Program-made: the position numbers and the translations under genes
Source of the DNA: Flavobacterium sp. MC2016-06
GTDB lineage: Bacteria; Bacteroidota; Bacteroidia; Flavobacteriales; Flavobacteriaceae
Assembly (NCBI RefSeq): GCF_009711165.2
Contig: NZ_WMID02000014.1
Location: 62,001 to 126,000, forward strand
Length of the DNA: 64,000 nt
Reading direction: 5' to 3'
The notes under the pieces: model-generated
Told to the model about the DNA's origin: nothing
Databases searched by the model: none
What the model saw: the letters and a program-made list of their open reading frames with translations, nothing else
Shown here: positions 43,344 through 52,475 of the stretch, one piece after another
How positions within the stretch are numbered: position 1 is the stretch's first letter
Layout: the number at the start of each line of letters is the position of its first letter

Positions 43344-43931
43344 ATGAATCCTATTTTAAATCAAAATTTATTTCTTGTAAAAGAGCACGTTGGTATGTTT
43401 AAAGCGGCTAACAATTATGATATTTACGATCCAGAAACGAATCAAATTATTATGAATTGCCGAGAAAACAATCTTGGTATTTTTACAAAAATATTTCGTT
43501 TTACCGATTATAAAAGAATGACTCCTTTTGATGTTGAAATTTCTACTCCCTCTGGAGAGAAATTAATCAGCGTAAGACGCGGTGTTTCATTTTTTCGTTC
43601 GACTGTAGAAGTTCTTGACGAAAAAGATCGTTTGGTTGGAACTTTCAAACAAAAGTTTTTTTCTATTGGAGGAAAATTCGAAATTCTAGATAAAAATGAA
43701 AAGCCCTGTGCAACACTTCAAGGAAAATGGACGGGCTGGGATTTTAAATTCTCTTACGAAAACAAACAGCTTGCTCAAGTAAATAAAAAATGGGCAGGAA
43801 TAGGAAAAGAGTTTTTTACAAGTGCAGATAATTATGTTCTTCAAATCGAAGAAACTGTGCCAGCAGACAGCGCACTGAGACAATTAATCCTTGGAGCTGT
43901 AATGTGTATTGATATGGTTCTAAAAGAATAA
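43344..43931 (+). CDS. Phospholipid scramblase/LURP-one-related protein
   Basis: 195 aa. It has the tubby-like repeated strand pattern of scramblase-family proteins: FLVKEHVGMFKAANNYDIYD, then LISVRRGVSFFRSTVEVLDE, FSIGGKFEILDKNEKPCATL and QIEETVPADSALRQLILGA. There is a weak hydrophobic end. In bacteria the role is unknown; membrane association is likely. It is not clearly in an operon with its neighbours. Confidence 0.75.
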   Translation: MNPILNQNLFLVKEHVGMFKAANNYDIYDPETNQIIMNCRENNLGIFTKIFRFTDYKRMTPFDVEISTPSGEKLISVRRGVSFFRSTVEVLDEKDRLVGTFKQKFFSIGGKFEILDKNEKPCATLQGKWTGWDFKFSYENKQLAQVNKKWAGIGKEFFTSADNYVLQIEETVPADSALRQLILGAVMCIDMVLKE

Positions 43932-44043
43932 AAAAGTTGTTAAACTTAGATTAAGAAAATACCCGAAAGCATCATTTTAGCAATCAAAAGAATTATTTTT
44001 GTGTAACTATGAATGATGCTTTCTGCATTTGAAAAATACTATC

Positions 44044-44760
44044 ATGACAGATTTAAAAAATAAAAATGCTCTAATTACTGGAGCAGGAAAAGGAATTGGA
44101 AAAGCTATTGCTATTGCTTTGGCAAAAGAAGGTGTAAACGTAATTTTAGTTTCTAGAACGCAGGCAGATGTAGACCAATTGGCAGCAGAAACGACTGCTT
44201 TGGGTGTAAAATCTTTGGCTTTATCTGCAGATGTTTCTGATATCAATTCTATAAATACAGCGGTTGAAAAAGCTTTTACTGCATTTAAAAATATTGATAT
44301 TTTAATTAACAGCGCTGGAATTGCTTCTTTTGGAAAGTTTCTAGAATTAGAACCTGAAGCTTGGGAAAGAATTATTCAGGTAAATTTAATGGGAACCTAT
44401 TATACAACCCGCGCCGTTATACCTAATATGATTGAAAGACAAACGGGTGACATTATTAATATTTCGTCGACTGCCGGTTTAAACGGAAATGCATTAACAA
44501 GTGCTTACAGTGCTTCTAAATTTGCTGTTTTGGGCCTAACGGATTCTTTGATGCAGGAAATGAGAAAACACAATATTCGTGTGACTGCTTTAACACCAAG
44601 TACGGTTGCAACGGATATGGCTAAAGATTTAAACTTAACCGATGGAAATCCTGAAAAAGTTATGCAGTCTGAAGATATGGCAGAATTGATTATTGCACAG
44701 CTGAAACTAAACCGCAGAGTTTTTATTAAAAACAGCAGTATTTGGTCTACGAATCCTTAA
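44044..44760 (+). CDS. Short-chain dehydrogenase/reductase, FabG-like
   Basis: 238 aa from the ATG at 44044 ([20 protein letters not shown]); an in-frame TTG five codons earlier is less likely. Classical SDR: the TGAGKGIG nucleotide loop, NSAGIA, the catalytic Ser of ISSTAGLNG and the YSASK pair, and VSRT after strand 2, suggesting NADPH preference. FabG-like 3-oxoacyl reductases are the nearest recognisable group; the true substrate is unknown. Confidence 0.88.
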   Translation: MTDLKNKNALITGAGKGIGKAIAIALAKEGVNVILVSRTQADVDQLAAETTALGVKSLALSADVSDINSINTAVEKAFTAFKNIDILINSAGIASFGKFLELEPEAWERIIQVNLMGTYYTTRAVIPNMIERQTGDIINISSTAGLNGNALTSAYSASKFAVLGLTDSLMQEMRKHNIRVTALTPSTVATDMAKDLNLTDGNPEKVMQSEDMAELIIAQLKLNRRVFIKNSSIWSTNP

Positions 44761-44771
44761 ATTGAAAACAT

Positions 44772-44883
44772 AAATTCCAATATTTTAAATTCCAAATTCC
44801 AATAACTGGATGAAATTTCGATGACAATTGAATTTAATGGGATTTCGAGTATTGGGATTTGGAATTTAAAATATTGGAATTTC
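44772..44883. repeat. Intergenic inverted repeat, AATTCCAAATTCC family
   Basis: AAATTCCAATATTTTAAATT at the left is mirrored by AATTTAAAATATTGGAATTT at the right, around an inner AAATTCCAAT...ATTGGGATTT. Confidence 0.8.
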
Positions 44884-44898
44884 TAAAAAAACATTAAA

Positions 44899-45405
44899 AT
44901 GGAAGAATATTTAAGACAATTAATTGCCATAGAGTTTACAGATAAAAAGGAAATTTTTACTGGATTTCTTATTGATTACTCTGATGATTGGATTTTACTG
45001 AGAAATAATCCTGTTGATTATATTTTGGATGGTTTTATAATTCTAAAAAATAAAAACATCGAAGCCGTTCATAGAGATCAAGATTTAGCTTTTACAGAAA
45101 AAGTAATTCGATTAAAAGGTTTAAAAACAAATTCAGAAGATATTATTCCGATACGAGATTTGGCTTCTATTGTAAATTTTATCACCGATAAATACGGCAT
45201 TTTTCAGATTGCAAAAAAATCTTCAAAATCTGCTTATTTAGGAAAACTAATAGAACTTAACGACGAAGAACTTACGATTGATTTCCTAGACACGAAAGGC
45301 CAATTTGGCGGTGAATTGAGTTTTAATCCAGAAAAGATTAGAGTTATTGAGTTTGATACTGATTATATTAATTCTTTGAAATTGGTGATTCAGGAAGAGA
45401 AATAA
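44899..45405 (+). CDS. Cytoplasmic protein with two small beta-barrel-like repeats
   Basis: 168 aa. Two similar stretches each look like a five-strand SH3/Sm-type barrel: FTGFLIDYSDDWILLRNN with DGFIILKNKNIEAV, and YLGKLIELNDEELTIDFLD with LSFNPEKIRVIEF. A helical linker joins them. The pattern 'G-x-[LI]-x-x-x-x-[DE]-x-[WIL]' recalls Sm/Hfq-like folds, but no family is recognised. Ends in a strong bidirectional terminator. Confidence 0.62.
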   Translation: MEEYLRQLIAIEFTDKKEIFTGFLIDYSDDWILLRNNPVDYILDGFIILKNKNIEAVHRDQDLAFTEKVIRLKGLKTNSEDIIPIRDLASIVNFITDKYGIFQIAKKSSKSAYLGKLIELNDEELTIDFLDTKGQFGGELSFNPEKIRVIEFDTDYINSLKLVIQEEK

Positions 45406-45416
45406 TTTTTTTTCAA

Positions 45417-45458
45417 AACAACAAAAGCCCTTTTTTAAAGGGCTTTTGTTGTTTTTTG
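45417..45458 (+). terminator. Strong terminator
   Basis: AACAACAAAAGCCCTTT pairs with AAAGGGCTTTTGTTGTT, followed by a T-run. Confidence 0.88.
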
Positions 45459-45509
45459 TCATCCTATGTTTGCAGAAGTAGATACGTAAGAAGTTTTAGT
45501 ATTACGAGA

Positions 45510-45542
45510 AGCTTTGTCAAAGTTTTAAACTTTGACAAAGCT
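45510..45542. repeat. Perfect palindrome downstream of mtaB
   Basis: AGCTTTGTCAAAGTTT faces AAACTTTGACAAAGCT. A looser copy (TCTTTGTCAAAGTTTTGG...ACTTTGGCAAGGA) is at 39919-39952. It may end the mtaB transcript from the minus strand. Confidence 0.7.
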
Positions 45543-45555
45543 AAAGACACATAGT

Positions 45556-46890
45556 TTATGCTTCTGCCAGTTTATTTATAAACTCTAAACGAACACTTCC
45601 GTCTTCGTCTATTTTAGTCAAATTAATATCTTGCAAAGTATTTACTAATTCTGGATTCCAAGGTGTTTTTACTTTTACGTAGTTTTCTGTAAAACCGTGA
45701 ATGTAACCTTCTTTATTTTCACTTTCGAATAAAACGGTTCTGTTTGTTCCTAATTGGCTTTCGTAAAAAGCACGACGTTTTTTAACCGATAATCCTCGAA
45801 GCATTTTACTGCGTTTTGCTCTTACGTTTGCAGGAACAATTCCAGACATGTTTGCTGCTTCTGTATTGTCTCTTTCAGAATAGGTAAATACGTGCAAGTA
45901 TGAAATATCCATTTCATTTAAGAAATGATAGGTTTCAAGAAAATGCTCGTCTGTTTCTCCAGGGAAACCAACAATAACGTCAACACCAATACAAGCGTGC
46001 GGCATTACTTTGCGAATTTTATTGACACGTTCTGTATATACTTCACGTAAATAACGACGTTTCATTAATTTTAAAATGTCATTACTTCCTGATTGTAATG
46101 GAATATGAAAGTGCGGTACAAATGTTCTGCTTTTAGACACAAAATCAATCGTTTCATTTTTCAATAAATTAGGTTCAATAGACGAAATACGCAAACGCTC
46201 AATTCCCTCTACTTTATCTAAAGCCTGCACTAAATCTAGAAAAGTATGTTCGTGTTTTTTATTTCCAAACTCTCCTTTTCCGTAATCACCAATATTTACT
46301 CCTGTTAAAACAATTTCTTTAATGTTTTGAGTCGAAATTTCTTTAGCGTTCTGTAATACGTTTTCGAGTGCATCACTTCTAGAAATCCCTCTCGCCAGTG
46401 GAATTGTACAATAAGTACATTTATAATCGCATCCGTCTTGAACTTTTAAGAAAGCACGAGTACGATCACCAATAGAATAACTGCCTACATAAAAATCAGC
46501 TTCAGCAATTTCGCAGGAGTGTACTTCACCCATATCGTTTTTGCTTAAGTCATGAATATAATCGGTAATTTTAAATTTTTCTGTTGCACCCAAAACCAAA
46601 TCTACGCCATCAACTGCTGCTAATTCTTCTGGTTTTAATTGCGCGTAGCACCCAACTGCAGCCACAAATGCTTTTTCGTTGAGTTTCATTGCTTTTTTTA
46701 CAACCTGTTTAAACTGCTTATCTGCATTTTCCGTAACCGAACAGGTATTTATTACATATATATCGGCAACTTCTTCAAAATCAACACGATCAAAACCTTC
46801 ATCGTTAAAGTTTCTCGCAATTGTAGAAGTTTCCGAAAAATTCAGTTTGCAGCCAAGCGTATAAAAAGCAACTTTTTTTCTATTTTCCAT
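45556..46890 (-). CDS. mtaB: tRNA t6A37 methylthiotransferase MtaB
   Basis: 444 aa, a radical-SAM methylthiotransferase that makes ms2t6A at position 37 of ANN-reading tRNAs. The N-terminal UPF0004 domain has the three cluster cysteines (TLGCKLN, NTCSVTEN, AAVGCYAQ). The radical-SAM motif CDYKCTYC is near 153-160 and CIGVDVIVGFPGETDE follows. A C-terminal TRAM domain binds tRNA. Monocistronic. Confidence 0.95.
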   Translation of the reverse strand: MENRKKVAFYTLGCKLNFSETSTIARNFNDEGFDRVDFEEVADIYVINTCSVTENADKQFKQVVKKAMKLNEKAFVAAVGCYAQLKPEELAAVDGVDLVLGATEKFKITDYIHDLSKNDMGEVHSCEIAEADFYVGSYSIGDRTRAFLKVQDGCDYKCTYCTIPLARGISRSDALENVLQNAKEISTQNIKEIVLTGVNIGDYGKGEFGNKKHEHTFLDLVQALDKVEGIERLRISSIEPNLLKNETIDFVSKSRTFVPHFHIPLQSGSNDILKLMKRRYLREVYTERVNKIRKVMPHACIGVDVIVGFPGETDEHFLETYHFLNEMDISYLHVFTYSERDNTEAANMSGIVPANVRAKRSKMLRGLSVKKRRAFYESQLGTNRTVLFESENKEGYIHGFTENYVKVKTPWNPELVNTLQDINLTKIDEDGSVRLEFINKLAEA

Positions 46891-46950
46891 GGGAATAAAC
46901 TACGTTTTAAGTAGTAAGATATTATATTTACATCTCTTTTAAAGAGTTTG

Positions 46951-46958
46951 CAAATTTA
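46951..46958 (-). promoter_or_regulatory. -7 box of mtaB
   Basis: On the minus strand TAAATTTG fits TAnnTTTG, about 60 bases before the mtaB ATG. No good -33 element is seen at the usual distance. Confidence 0.45.
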
Positions 46959-46959
46959 C

Positions 46960-47394
46960 ATACAATATTCTTTAAAATAAAATCAATAATGCACTATATA
47001 TCAATATTTTGCAGTAAACACCCATTTAATTGTCTGTAGAAAAACTTTTTTTTTAACCAGACGGTCACTAAATAAATTATTAGAATGAAAAAGCAGTAAA
47101 ACAATTCAATAAGAATTAAATGACAAAAAATCGATTAAAAGCAAATATTATCGATTAAATACATTTTTTTAGTGATTAAATTCAAATTTTCTTACATTTA
47201 ACCCAATTTAGATTTTTTTATTGGTATAAAAAATAAGTTTCAGAAATTTCTAATTAAAAAATATTAATTTTATTCAACAAAATGATCACAACAATTTTGA
47301 ATTTCCATCGTTATGTTGTTGCTTTGTTATTGTAAAAGATGGGCAAGCCGAAACCCATAAAATGTAGGCGAAAAATTAAAATTACAAACTCCAA
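46960..47394. other. Gene-free AT-rich stretch
   Basis: About 435 bases between mtaB and the secreted 173-aa gene. It is extremely AT-rich up to about 47285. The last part (47325-47375) is GC-richer, with GATGGGCAAGCCGAAACCC and a nearby TAGGCG. I could fold no convincing riboswitch and see no coding potential. Confidence 0.5.
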
Positions 47395-47916
47395 ATGAAA
47401 GTATTTCTACCCGCGATCTGCCTCATGTTCTTAACCGTTTTCAGTTCGCAAGCACAGACAAATAATGCTGCAAACGCAAATCCATTTCCATCTATTAGTA
47501 CATTAACCAATTGGGCGAGCTTAAACAATCAATCACAATTTGATATTGCTATTCGTGCCGTTGGGTTTAAGTTTGAAGTAAAAGAGCCAGGAGATGGTTC
47601 TACAGCTTTTACTTATATTCGTAAAGTAACAGTAAATGAGGTGAACTATACTGATAGAATTGTTTACAGAATTACAAACAATAACTCTGCAAGTATTATT
47701 TCTTTAGTAACTGCTTCTACAGATTTAGTAAGCTTGTACACACCGCAATTGGCAACTTTTAAAAACAACAATTGCAAAACAGAAATGTCTAAAGACAAAA
47801 ACACAACTTGTACTTGTTACGAGAGTGCAAATTTTGCAATCGATCTTTGTGATGAGCGTGTAAAATTGACAATGGGTGACGGAAATAAATATTTTGTTTC
47901 TGTAGCTAAAAAATAA
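47395..47916 (+). CDS. Secreted protein of unknown function
   Basis: 173 aa. A signal peptide (MKVFLPAICLMFLTVFSSQA, cleavage before QTNN) is followed by a compact domain (FDIAIRAVGFKFEVKEPGDG, YTDRIVYRITNNNSASIISL). Four cysteines near the end (NNNCKTEM, TTCTCYES, DLCDER) probably form two disulfides. I know no family. It has a long (about 430-base) upstream region, so it may be under special control. Confidence 0.6.
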   Translation: MKVFLPAICLMFLTVFSSQAQTNNAANANPFPSISTLTNWASLNNQSQFDIAIRAVGFKFEVKEPGDGSTAFTYIRKVTVNEVNYTDRIVYRITNNNSASIISLVTASTDLVSLYTPQLATFKNNNCKTEMSKDKNTTCTCYESANFAIDLCDERVKLTMGDGNKYFVSVAKK

Positions 47917-47961
47917 TAACTAAGAATACTTTCAATTTCAAATATTAAAAGGAGCTGTTTT

Positions 47962-48003
47962 CCAAATCTTCGCAAACTTACAAGTTAAGTTACAAAGATT
48001 TGG
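47962..48003. terminator. Hairpin between converging genes
   Basis: CCAAATCTT faces AAGATTTGG, with an inner AACTTACAAGTTAAGTT hairpin. It lies between two converging stops. No clear T-run. Confidence 0.5.
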
Positions 48004-48021
48004 GATACATTTCTTAGGTTA

Positions 48022-48552
48022 TTATATCGCGTTTGGATTTTTAAGTTCATACCAAACTTCTAATTCGTCTTCGTACTCAAACGAATTCACGTAACGAAAA
48101 CCCAATTTTTCAAGTGCTTTTCTTGAATTTTTATTTCCTTCATCTGCGTAGGCATAAAGAGCCTCAACATTCATGTTATTAAAAGCATAATCAATAAAAG
48201 CCAATCCGGCCTCTGTTGCATATCCTTTTCCCCAATGTTTTTCTATAAATCGATAACCAATTTCATAAAAGTCTTTATGATTATTGATTTCATTGGTAAT
48301 AAATTTTATTCCAGACCAACCTAAAAATTCATTGGTTTCTTTTAAAACAACCGCCCAGCGTCCAGTTCCAAAAGTGACATATTGCTGTTGAATATTTTTA
48401 ATTTGAGCAATACTTTCTTCAATTGCTTTAACGGGCTTCTTGCCTAAAAAAAGATGCACATTTGGATTAGAATCCAACTCAAACATACCCTCGGCATCAG
48501 AAAGAAGTAGTTCTCTCAAAATTAAACGTTCTGTTTCAATTGATTTCTTCAT
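48022..48552 (-). CDS. GNAT acetyltransferase, RimJ/RimL type
   Basis: 176 aa. Typical RimJ/L opening TERLILRELLLSDAEGMFEL, the acetyl-CoA loop YRFIEKHWGKGYATEAG, and the end ALEKLGFRYVNSFEYE. The target (protein N-terminus or small molecule) is unknown. It starts four bases downstream of the Cof-type phosphatase gene, so the two are co-transcribed. Confidence 0.85.
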   Translation of the reverse strand: MKKSIETERLILRELLLSDAEGMFELDSNPNVHLFLGKKPVKAIEESIAQIKNIQQQYVTFGTGRWAVVLKETNEFLGWSGIKFITNEINNHKDFYEIGYRFIEKHWGKGYATEAGLAFIDYAFNNMNVEALYAYADEGNKNSRKALEKLGFRYVNSFEYEDELEVWYELKNPNAI

Positions 48553-48556
48553 TGTT

Positions 48557-49360
48557 TTAGTTTAAAATGTAGCGTTGTACAACTTCGGCAACACCATCAT
48601 TATTATTTGATGCCACAATAACATCTGCTCTATCGCGCAATTCTGGCGTCACGTTATCTACCCAAACACCTAAACCAGCATATTCAATCATTGTCAAGTC
48701 ATTTCCTGCGTTTCCTACTGCAATAATTTCACTTTGGTGAATGTTTAGCTTTTCTGCCAAAAGCTTCAAACTTGCCGCTTTATCGATGCCATTTTGAGCC
48801 GCCTCTAAAAAGAAAGGTTTAGACATTGCAATACTCAAATCTGGCATTGCAACTTTTAAATCTTTTTCTACTTTCTTTAAATACGAAGGTTCTTCCAGTA
48901 AAATACATTTTACTGCTGGTCTGTCTACTGCTTCTTTAAAACTCGGAACTTTACGATGAGGGATTCCTGTTATTTCTTTTTCGATTTCGATATACTCAGA
49001 ATCTGCTTCACTTACAATTTCGCCATCGAGATACGTAATAATGACCGTTTTCATTTTCACGCTGTAATCATACAAATCATGAATCTGCTTTTGAGTTAAT
49101 TGCTGCTCAAACAAAATAACATCATCTTTTACCGTGCTGATTATTGCTCCATTAAATGAAATTATATACGAATTATTTAGATCTAATTCTAATTCTTTAG
49201 CATAAGCTGTCATTGCAGAAGTCGGACGACCAGAAGCCAAAACAACATAAACTCCTTTTGCCTGAGCTTCTAGAAGTACTTTTTTATTTAAAGCCGAAAT
49301 TTTATGATCGTCTGTCAACAAGGTATCATCCATGTCGAGCACTAGCATTTTATATTGCAT
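48557..49360 (-). CDS. Cof-type HAD-IIB phosphatase
   Basis: 267 aa. HAD motif I is LDMDDTLLTDD (Asp nucleophile), motif II is in VLASGRPTSA, and motif IV is AVGNAGNDLTMIEYAG. The IIB cap domain lies between. It hydrolyses phosphosugars or similar small phosphates; the substrate is unassigned. YidA-like. Confidence 0.9.
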   Translation of the reverse strand: MQYKMLVLDMDDTLLTDDHKISALNKKVLLEAQAKGVYVVLASGRPTSAMTAYAKELELDLNNSYIISFNGAIISTVKDDVILFEQQLTQKQIHDLYDYSVKMKTVIITYLDGEIVSEADSEYIEIEKEITGIPHRKVPSFKEAVDRPAVKCILLEEPSYLKKVEKDLKVAMPDLSIAMSKPFFLEAAQNGIDKAASLKLLAEKLNIHQSEIIAVGNAGNDLTMIEYAGLGVWVDNVTPELRDRADVIVASNNNDGVAEVVQRYILN

Positions 49361-49421
49361 TTTTATTTATTTTCAATCACAGCAACAGTTTTTAGCAAAC
49401 TGAAACCTATAACTTTTTATA

Positions 49422-49640
49422 TTAAATACTCATTCTAAAATCTTCAATAACAGGATTTGCTTTTGCAAAATCTGTTTCTTGAATAAAAACTTCTACCGCT
49501 AAATCTGTTTGTCCAAAACCAGCTAATCTTGCCGATTGAATATTGTCTTTTTTTGTAGTTTCTACTCCAGCTTCTTCTAATCTTTCTTTTAAAGCAATTG
49601 CCAAAACTTCACTTCCTGAAAATACTTTCATTAATCCCAT
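49422..49640 (-). CDS. DUF2007 family protein
   Basis: 72 aa. It matches the small 'putative signal transducing' DUF2007 fold: VFSGSEVLAIALKERLEEAG, then a variable loop and LAVEVFIQETDFAKANPVIED. Such domains are GlnB-like in shape; function unknown. It lies between the Cof phosphatase and the alpha/beta hydrolase on the same strand. Confidence 0.82.
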   Translation of the reverse strand: MGLMKVFSGSEVLAIALKERLEEAGVETTKKDNIQSARLAGFGQTDLAVEVFIQETDFAKANPVIEDFRMSI

Positions 49641-49665
49641 AACATTCTATTTTTATGATTATTCT

Positions 49666-50481
49666 TTATTCTAATATTATTTTCAATTGTTTTTGAAAAT
49701 CTTCATTTTCATTCATCCCAATATGTCCCTGCCCTTTTAAGGTATAAAAATGCCCTTTTGATTTTAATAATTCACTCAATCGAACTGAATTATTGTACGG
49801 AATTAATTGATCATCACTTCCGTGAAAAATATAAATGGGTGCTTTTATTTTTGGCAGATATTCAAAAGTATCTAAGCGAAACTTTTTCATGAAATTTGGA
49901 AAAAAAGGCACTCTGCTGCTCGATAATTCAGTAAAACTATAATATGGCGACTGCAGTATTAAAGCTTTTGGTTTATTCTCTGAAGCCAAAATCGCTGCTA
50001 ATCCTGAACCAATAGAATATCCTGCAATAATGATTTTATTTTCTGGATATCTTTTGCATAATGTTTTATAAACCGCAACGACATCTTTATTCAGCTGTTC
50101 TTCATTTTCAATTTGACCTTCGCTTTTACCAAAACTTCTATAATCCAAAATAAAAATATCATATCCTAGATTGGTGTAAACTCCAGCAATTTTTCCCCAA
50201 TTTTCTAATGTTCCAGCATTGCCATGAAGGTAAAAAACCAAGCCTTTAGATTTTTCTGCTTTAAACAGCAATCCATTTAGTTTTACACCATCAAAAGATT
50301 TGATATTTAATTCTTCAAATTGATGATGATACTCAAATTGGTAATTTTTGGGAAGTGCAGCACTTTGAAAAACCATTCCAACTTGATTGAAATATACATA
50401 GGAAACAATCAACCCATAAATAACAACGAAAAACACTAAAAGTACAATCATTAAAAATTTAAGCGTTTTAAGTATTTCCAT
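49666..50481 (-). CDS. Membrane-anchored alpha/beta hydrolase
   Basis: 271 aa. One N-terminal membrane helix (about 8-30), then an alpha/beta hydrolase domain: oxyanion segment FYLHGNAGTLENWG, nucleophile elbow IIAGYSIGSGLAA, acid in IFHGSDDQLIPY, and His in GQGHIGMNE. It resembles the BEM46/YfhR group. Substrate unknown. It lies 27 bases downstream of the DEAD-box gene. Confidence 0.88.
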   Translation of the reverse strand: MEILKTLKFLMIVLLVFFVVIYGLIVSYVYFNQVGMVFQSAALPKNYQFEYHHQFEELNIKSFDGVKLNGLLFKAEKSKGLVFYLHGNAGTLENWGKIAGVYTNLGYDIFILDYRSFGKSEGQIENEEQLNKDVVAVYKTLCKRYPENKIIIAGYSIGSGLAAILASENKPKALILQSPYYSFTELSSSRVPFFPNFMKKFRLDTFEYLPKIKAPIYIFHGSDDQLIPYNNSVRLSELLKSKGHFYTLKGQGHIGMNENEDFQKQLKIILE

Positions 50482-50508
50482 ATAAAATTCATTATTTCAA
50501 CTGAATTA

Positions 50509-51168
50509 TTATTCCTCAATCTGATCTTCTTCTTCGTCAAGTTCCGCTTCGCCTTCTTCATCCATATCAAAAAGATAAGGTTCAAGCAAGAATTTTTCAG
50601 CTAAAATTTCGATACGTTCTGTTAGTTGTTCTGCAAAAATAATACGTTGTGTTTTCGCAATACTATTCGAGATACGCATAATTTTCGTTTCGTGACGTAA
50701 TTTCAAAATCGGATCGGCATCATCTAGAATAAACATTTTTAAACGATTTATGTTATAACCTGCGGTTGTAAACATATCGTTAAGTTTATTTGGCGTACCA
50801 ATTAAAACGTCAATTCCAGTTGAAATATAATTTTTATCGTAGTCCATATCTCCTTTGTCATGAACTCCGTAAACTTCTAAATTGGTATATTTTCCGTACT
50901 TCTCAAAAAGTGCTACCATTTCAAGCACTTTAGGTTTGTCTTCAACAATAATTAAAGCACGTGGCGATTCTTCGGTTTTTCCTGCCAATTGCTGAATCAC
51001 ATTCAATACAATTGTAGTAGATTTTCCGCTTCCTGCTGGAGAAAGTATAATACAATCTGCACCGCTTTTTATGGTCGAAAAAGTTTCCAACTGCAATATA
51101 TTAGGCTCCGTTAAACCGTTTTCGATTAAAGCGTTTTGTAGCTTCTCGTTTATTTTTTTTAGTTTCAT
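50509..51168 (-). CDS. Single-domain DEAD-box-like protein
   Basis: 219 aa, only half the length of a helicase. The first RecA domain is recognisable: a Q-motif-like PNILQLETFSTIKSG, motif I SPAGSGKST (43-51), motif Ib GTPNKL (124-129) and motif II DDAD (149-152) in place of DEAD. Motif III (SAT) is replaced by FAEQ, and the whole second RecA domain is absent; a very acidic tail ends the protein. It may bind ATP and RNA but should not unwind RNA alone. The 3' end is not frameshifted: no second-domain sequence follows. Confidence 0.8.
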   Translation of the reverse strand: MKLKKINEKLQNALIENGLTEPNILQLETFSTIKSGADCIILSPAGSGKSTTIVLNVIQQLAGKTEESPRALIIVEDKPKVLEMVALFEKYGKYTNLEVYGVHDKGDMDYDKNYISTGIDVLIGTPNKLNDMFTTAGYNINRLKMFILDDADPILKLRHETKIMRISNSIAKTQRIIFAEQLTERIEILAEKFLLEPYLFDMDEEGEAELDEEEDQIEE

Positions 51169-51223
51169 TTTAGAATTTTATAGTTCTGATTTTAGCCTTT
51201 AGATTAAAATCTAAATCAAATCA

Positions 51224-52387
51224 TTATTTACTTGCGAACATTTTCACGTCCGTTTCTGAGATTTCGTTTCCTCCTAAGATAATCAATCTTTCTACTACAT
51301 TTCGAAGTTCACGAATATTTCCTGTCCAATCGTATTCCTGCAATAATTTTATGGCCTGCGCCGAAAATACTTTAACAACATTTCCGTGCTCTGATGCAAT
51401 TTTCTCAGTAAAATGAGTAATTAAAGCCGGAATATCGTCGCGTCTTTCATTCAATGGCGGCACTTTAATTAAGATTACTGCCAATCTGTGGTACAAATCT
51501 TCACGGAAACGACCTTCGGCAATTTCTGTTTTTAGATCTTTATTGGTAGCCGCCACAACACGTACATCTACTTTTATATCTTTTTCGGCACCAACTCTCG
51601 TAATCATACTTTCTTGCAGCGCGCGCAATACTTTGGCTTGCGCCGAAAGGCTCATATCACCAATTTCATCTAAGAAAATAGTTCCTTTATCAGCCGCTTC
51701 AAATTTTCCTGCGCGATCTTTCACTGCAGATGTAAAAGCACCTTTTACGTGTCCGAACAATTCACTTTCGATCAATTCACTAGGAATTGCCGCACAGTTT
51801 ACTTCGATTAAAGGAAAATTACAACGTTCGCTTTTTTCATGTAATTGATGCGCTACTAATTCCTTTCCAGTTCCGTTTGGTCCCGTAATTAAAACTCTAG
51901 CTTCGGTTGGAGCCACTTTATCAATCATTACTTTAATATGACTAATAGGCTCGCTGTCGCCAATCATTTCGTAATTTTTACTAACTTTTTTCTTTAAAAT
52001 TTTATTCTCAACTACGAGTTGTTTTTTATCTAAAGCATTACGAACGGTATTTAATAAACGGTTTAAATCTGGCGGTTTTGAGATATAATCAAAAGCTCCC
52101 AAACGCATGGTATGAATTGCCGTTTCCATATCGCCGTGACCAGAGATCATTACCATAGGAATTTCGGGTTTTATTTTTTTTGCTTCTTCTAAAACCTCAA
52201 CTCCATCTAATTTTGGCATTTTAATGTCGCACAAAACCAAATCGTAGTCGTTATTTTTTATTTTTTCAAGTCCAGCAGCACCATCTTCAGCTTCATCTAC
52301 CTGATATGCATCATTTTCTTCTGATAAAATTTTTACCAAAACTCTTCTAATAGATGCTTCGTCTTCTATAATTAATATTTTACTCAT
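51224..52387 (-). CDS. Sigma-54 activator response regulator lacking a DNA-binding domain
   Basis: 387 aa. A receiver domain (phospho-acceptor Asp54 in VLCDIKMPKLDG) is followed by a sigma-54 AAA+ domain: Walker A GPNGTGKE, the sigma-54 contact loop GAFTSA, Walker B GTIFLDEIGDMS and the arginine finger region GRFREDLYHRL. The protein ends at VERLIILGGNEISETDVKMF, where NtrC-type proteins would continue to a Fis-type HTH; none is present. It could activate sigma-54 promoters from solution, like other HTH-less activators. No histidine kinase is adjacent. Confidence 0.9.
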   Translation of the reverse strand: MSKILIIEDEASIRRVLVKILSEENDAYQVDEAEDGAAGLEKIKNNDYDLVLCDIKMPKLDGVEVLEEAKKIKPEIPMVMISGHGDMETAIHTMRLGAFDYISKPPDLNRLLNTVRNALDKKQLVVENKILKKKVSKNYEMIGDSEPISHIKVMIDKVAPTEARVLITGPNGTGKELVAHQLHEKSERCNFPLIEVNCAAIPSELIESELFGHVKGAFTSAVKDRAGKFEAADKGTIFLDEIGDMSLSAQAKVLRALQESMITRVGAEKDIKVDVRVVAATNKDLKTEIAEGRFREDLYHRLAVILIKVPPLNERRDDIPALITHFTEKIASEHGNVVKVFSAQAIKLLQEYDWTGNIRELRNVVERLIILGGNEISETDVKMFASK

Positions 52388-52475
52388 TCTTTTTTAGGTT
52401 CTAAGCTGTAAAGGTTTAAAGAATCAAAGACAAAATCTTTGCTTCTTTGTAATTCTACATCTTTGTTACTTCAAA

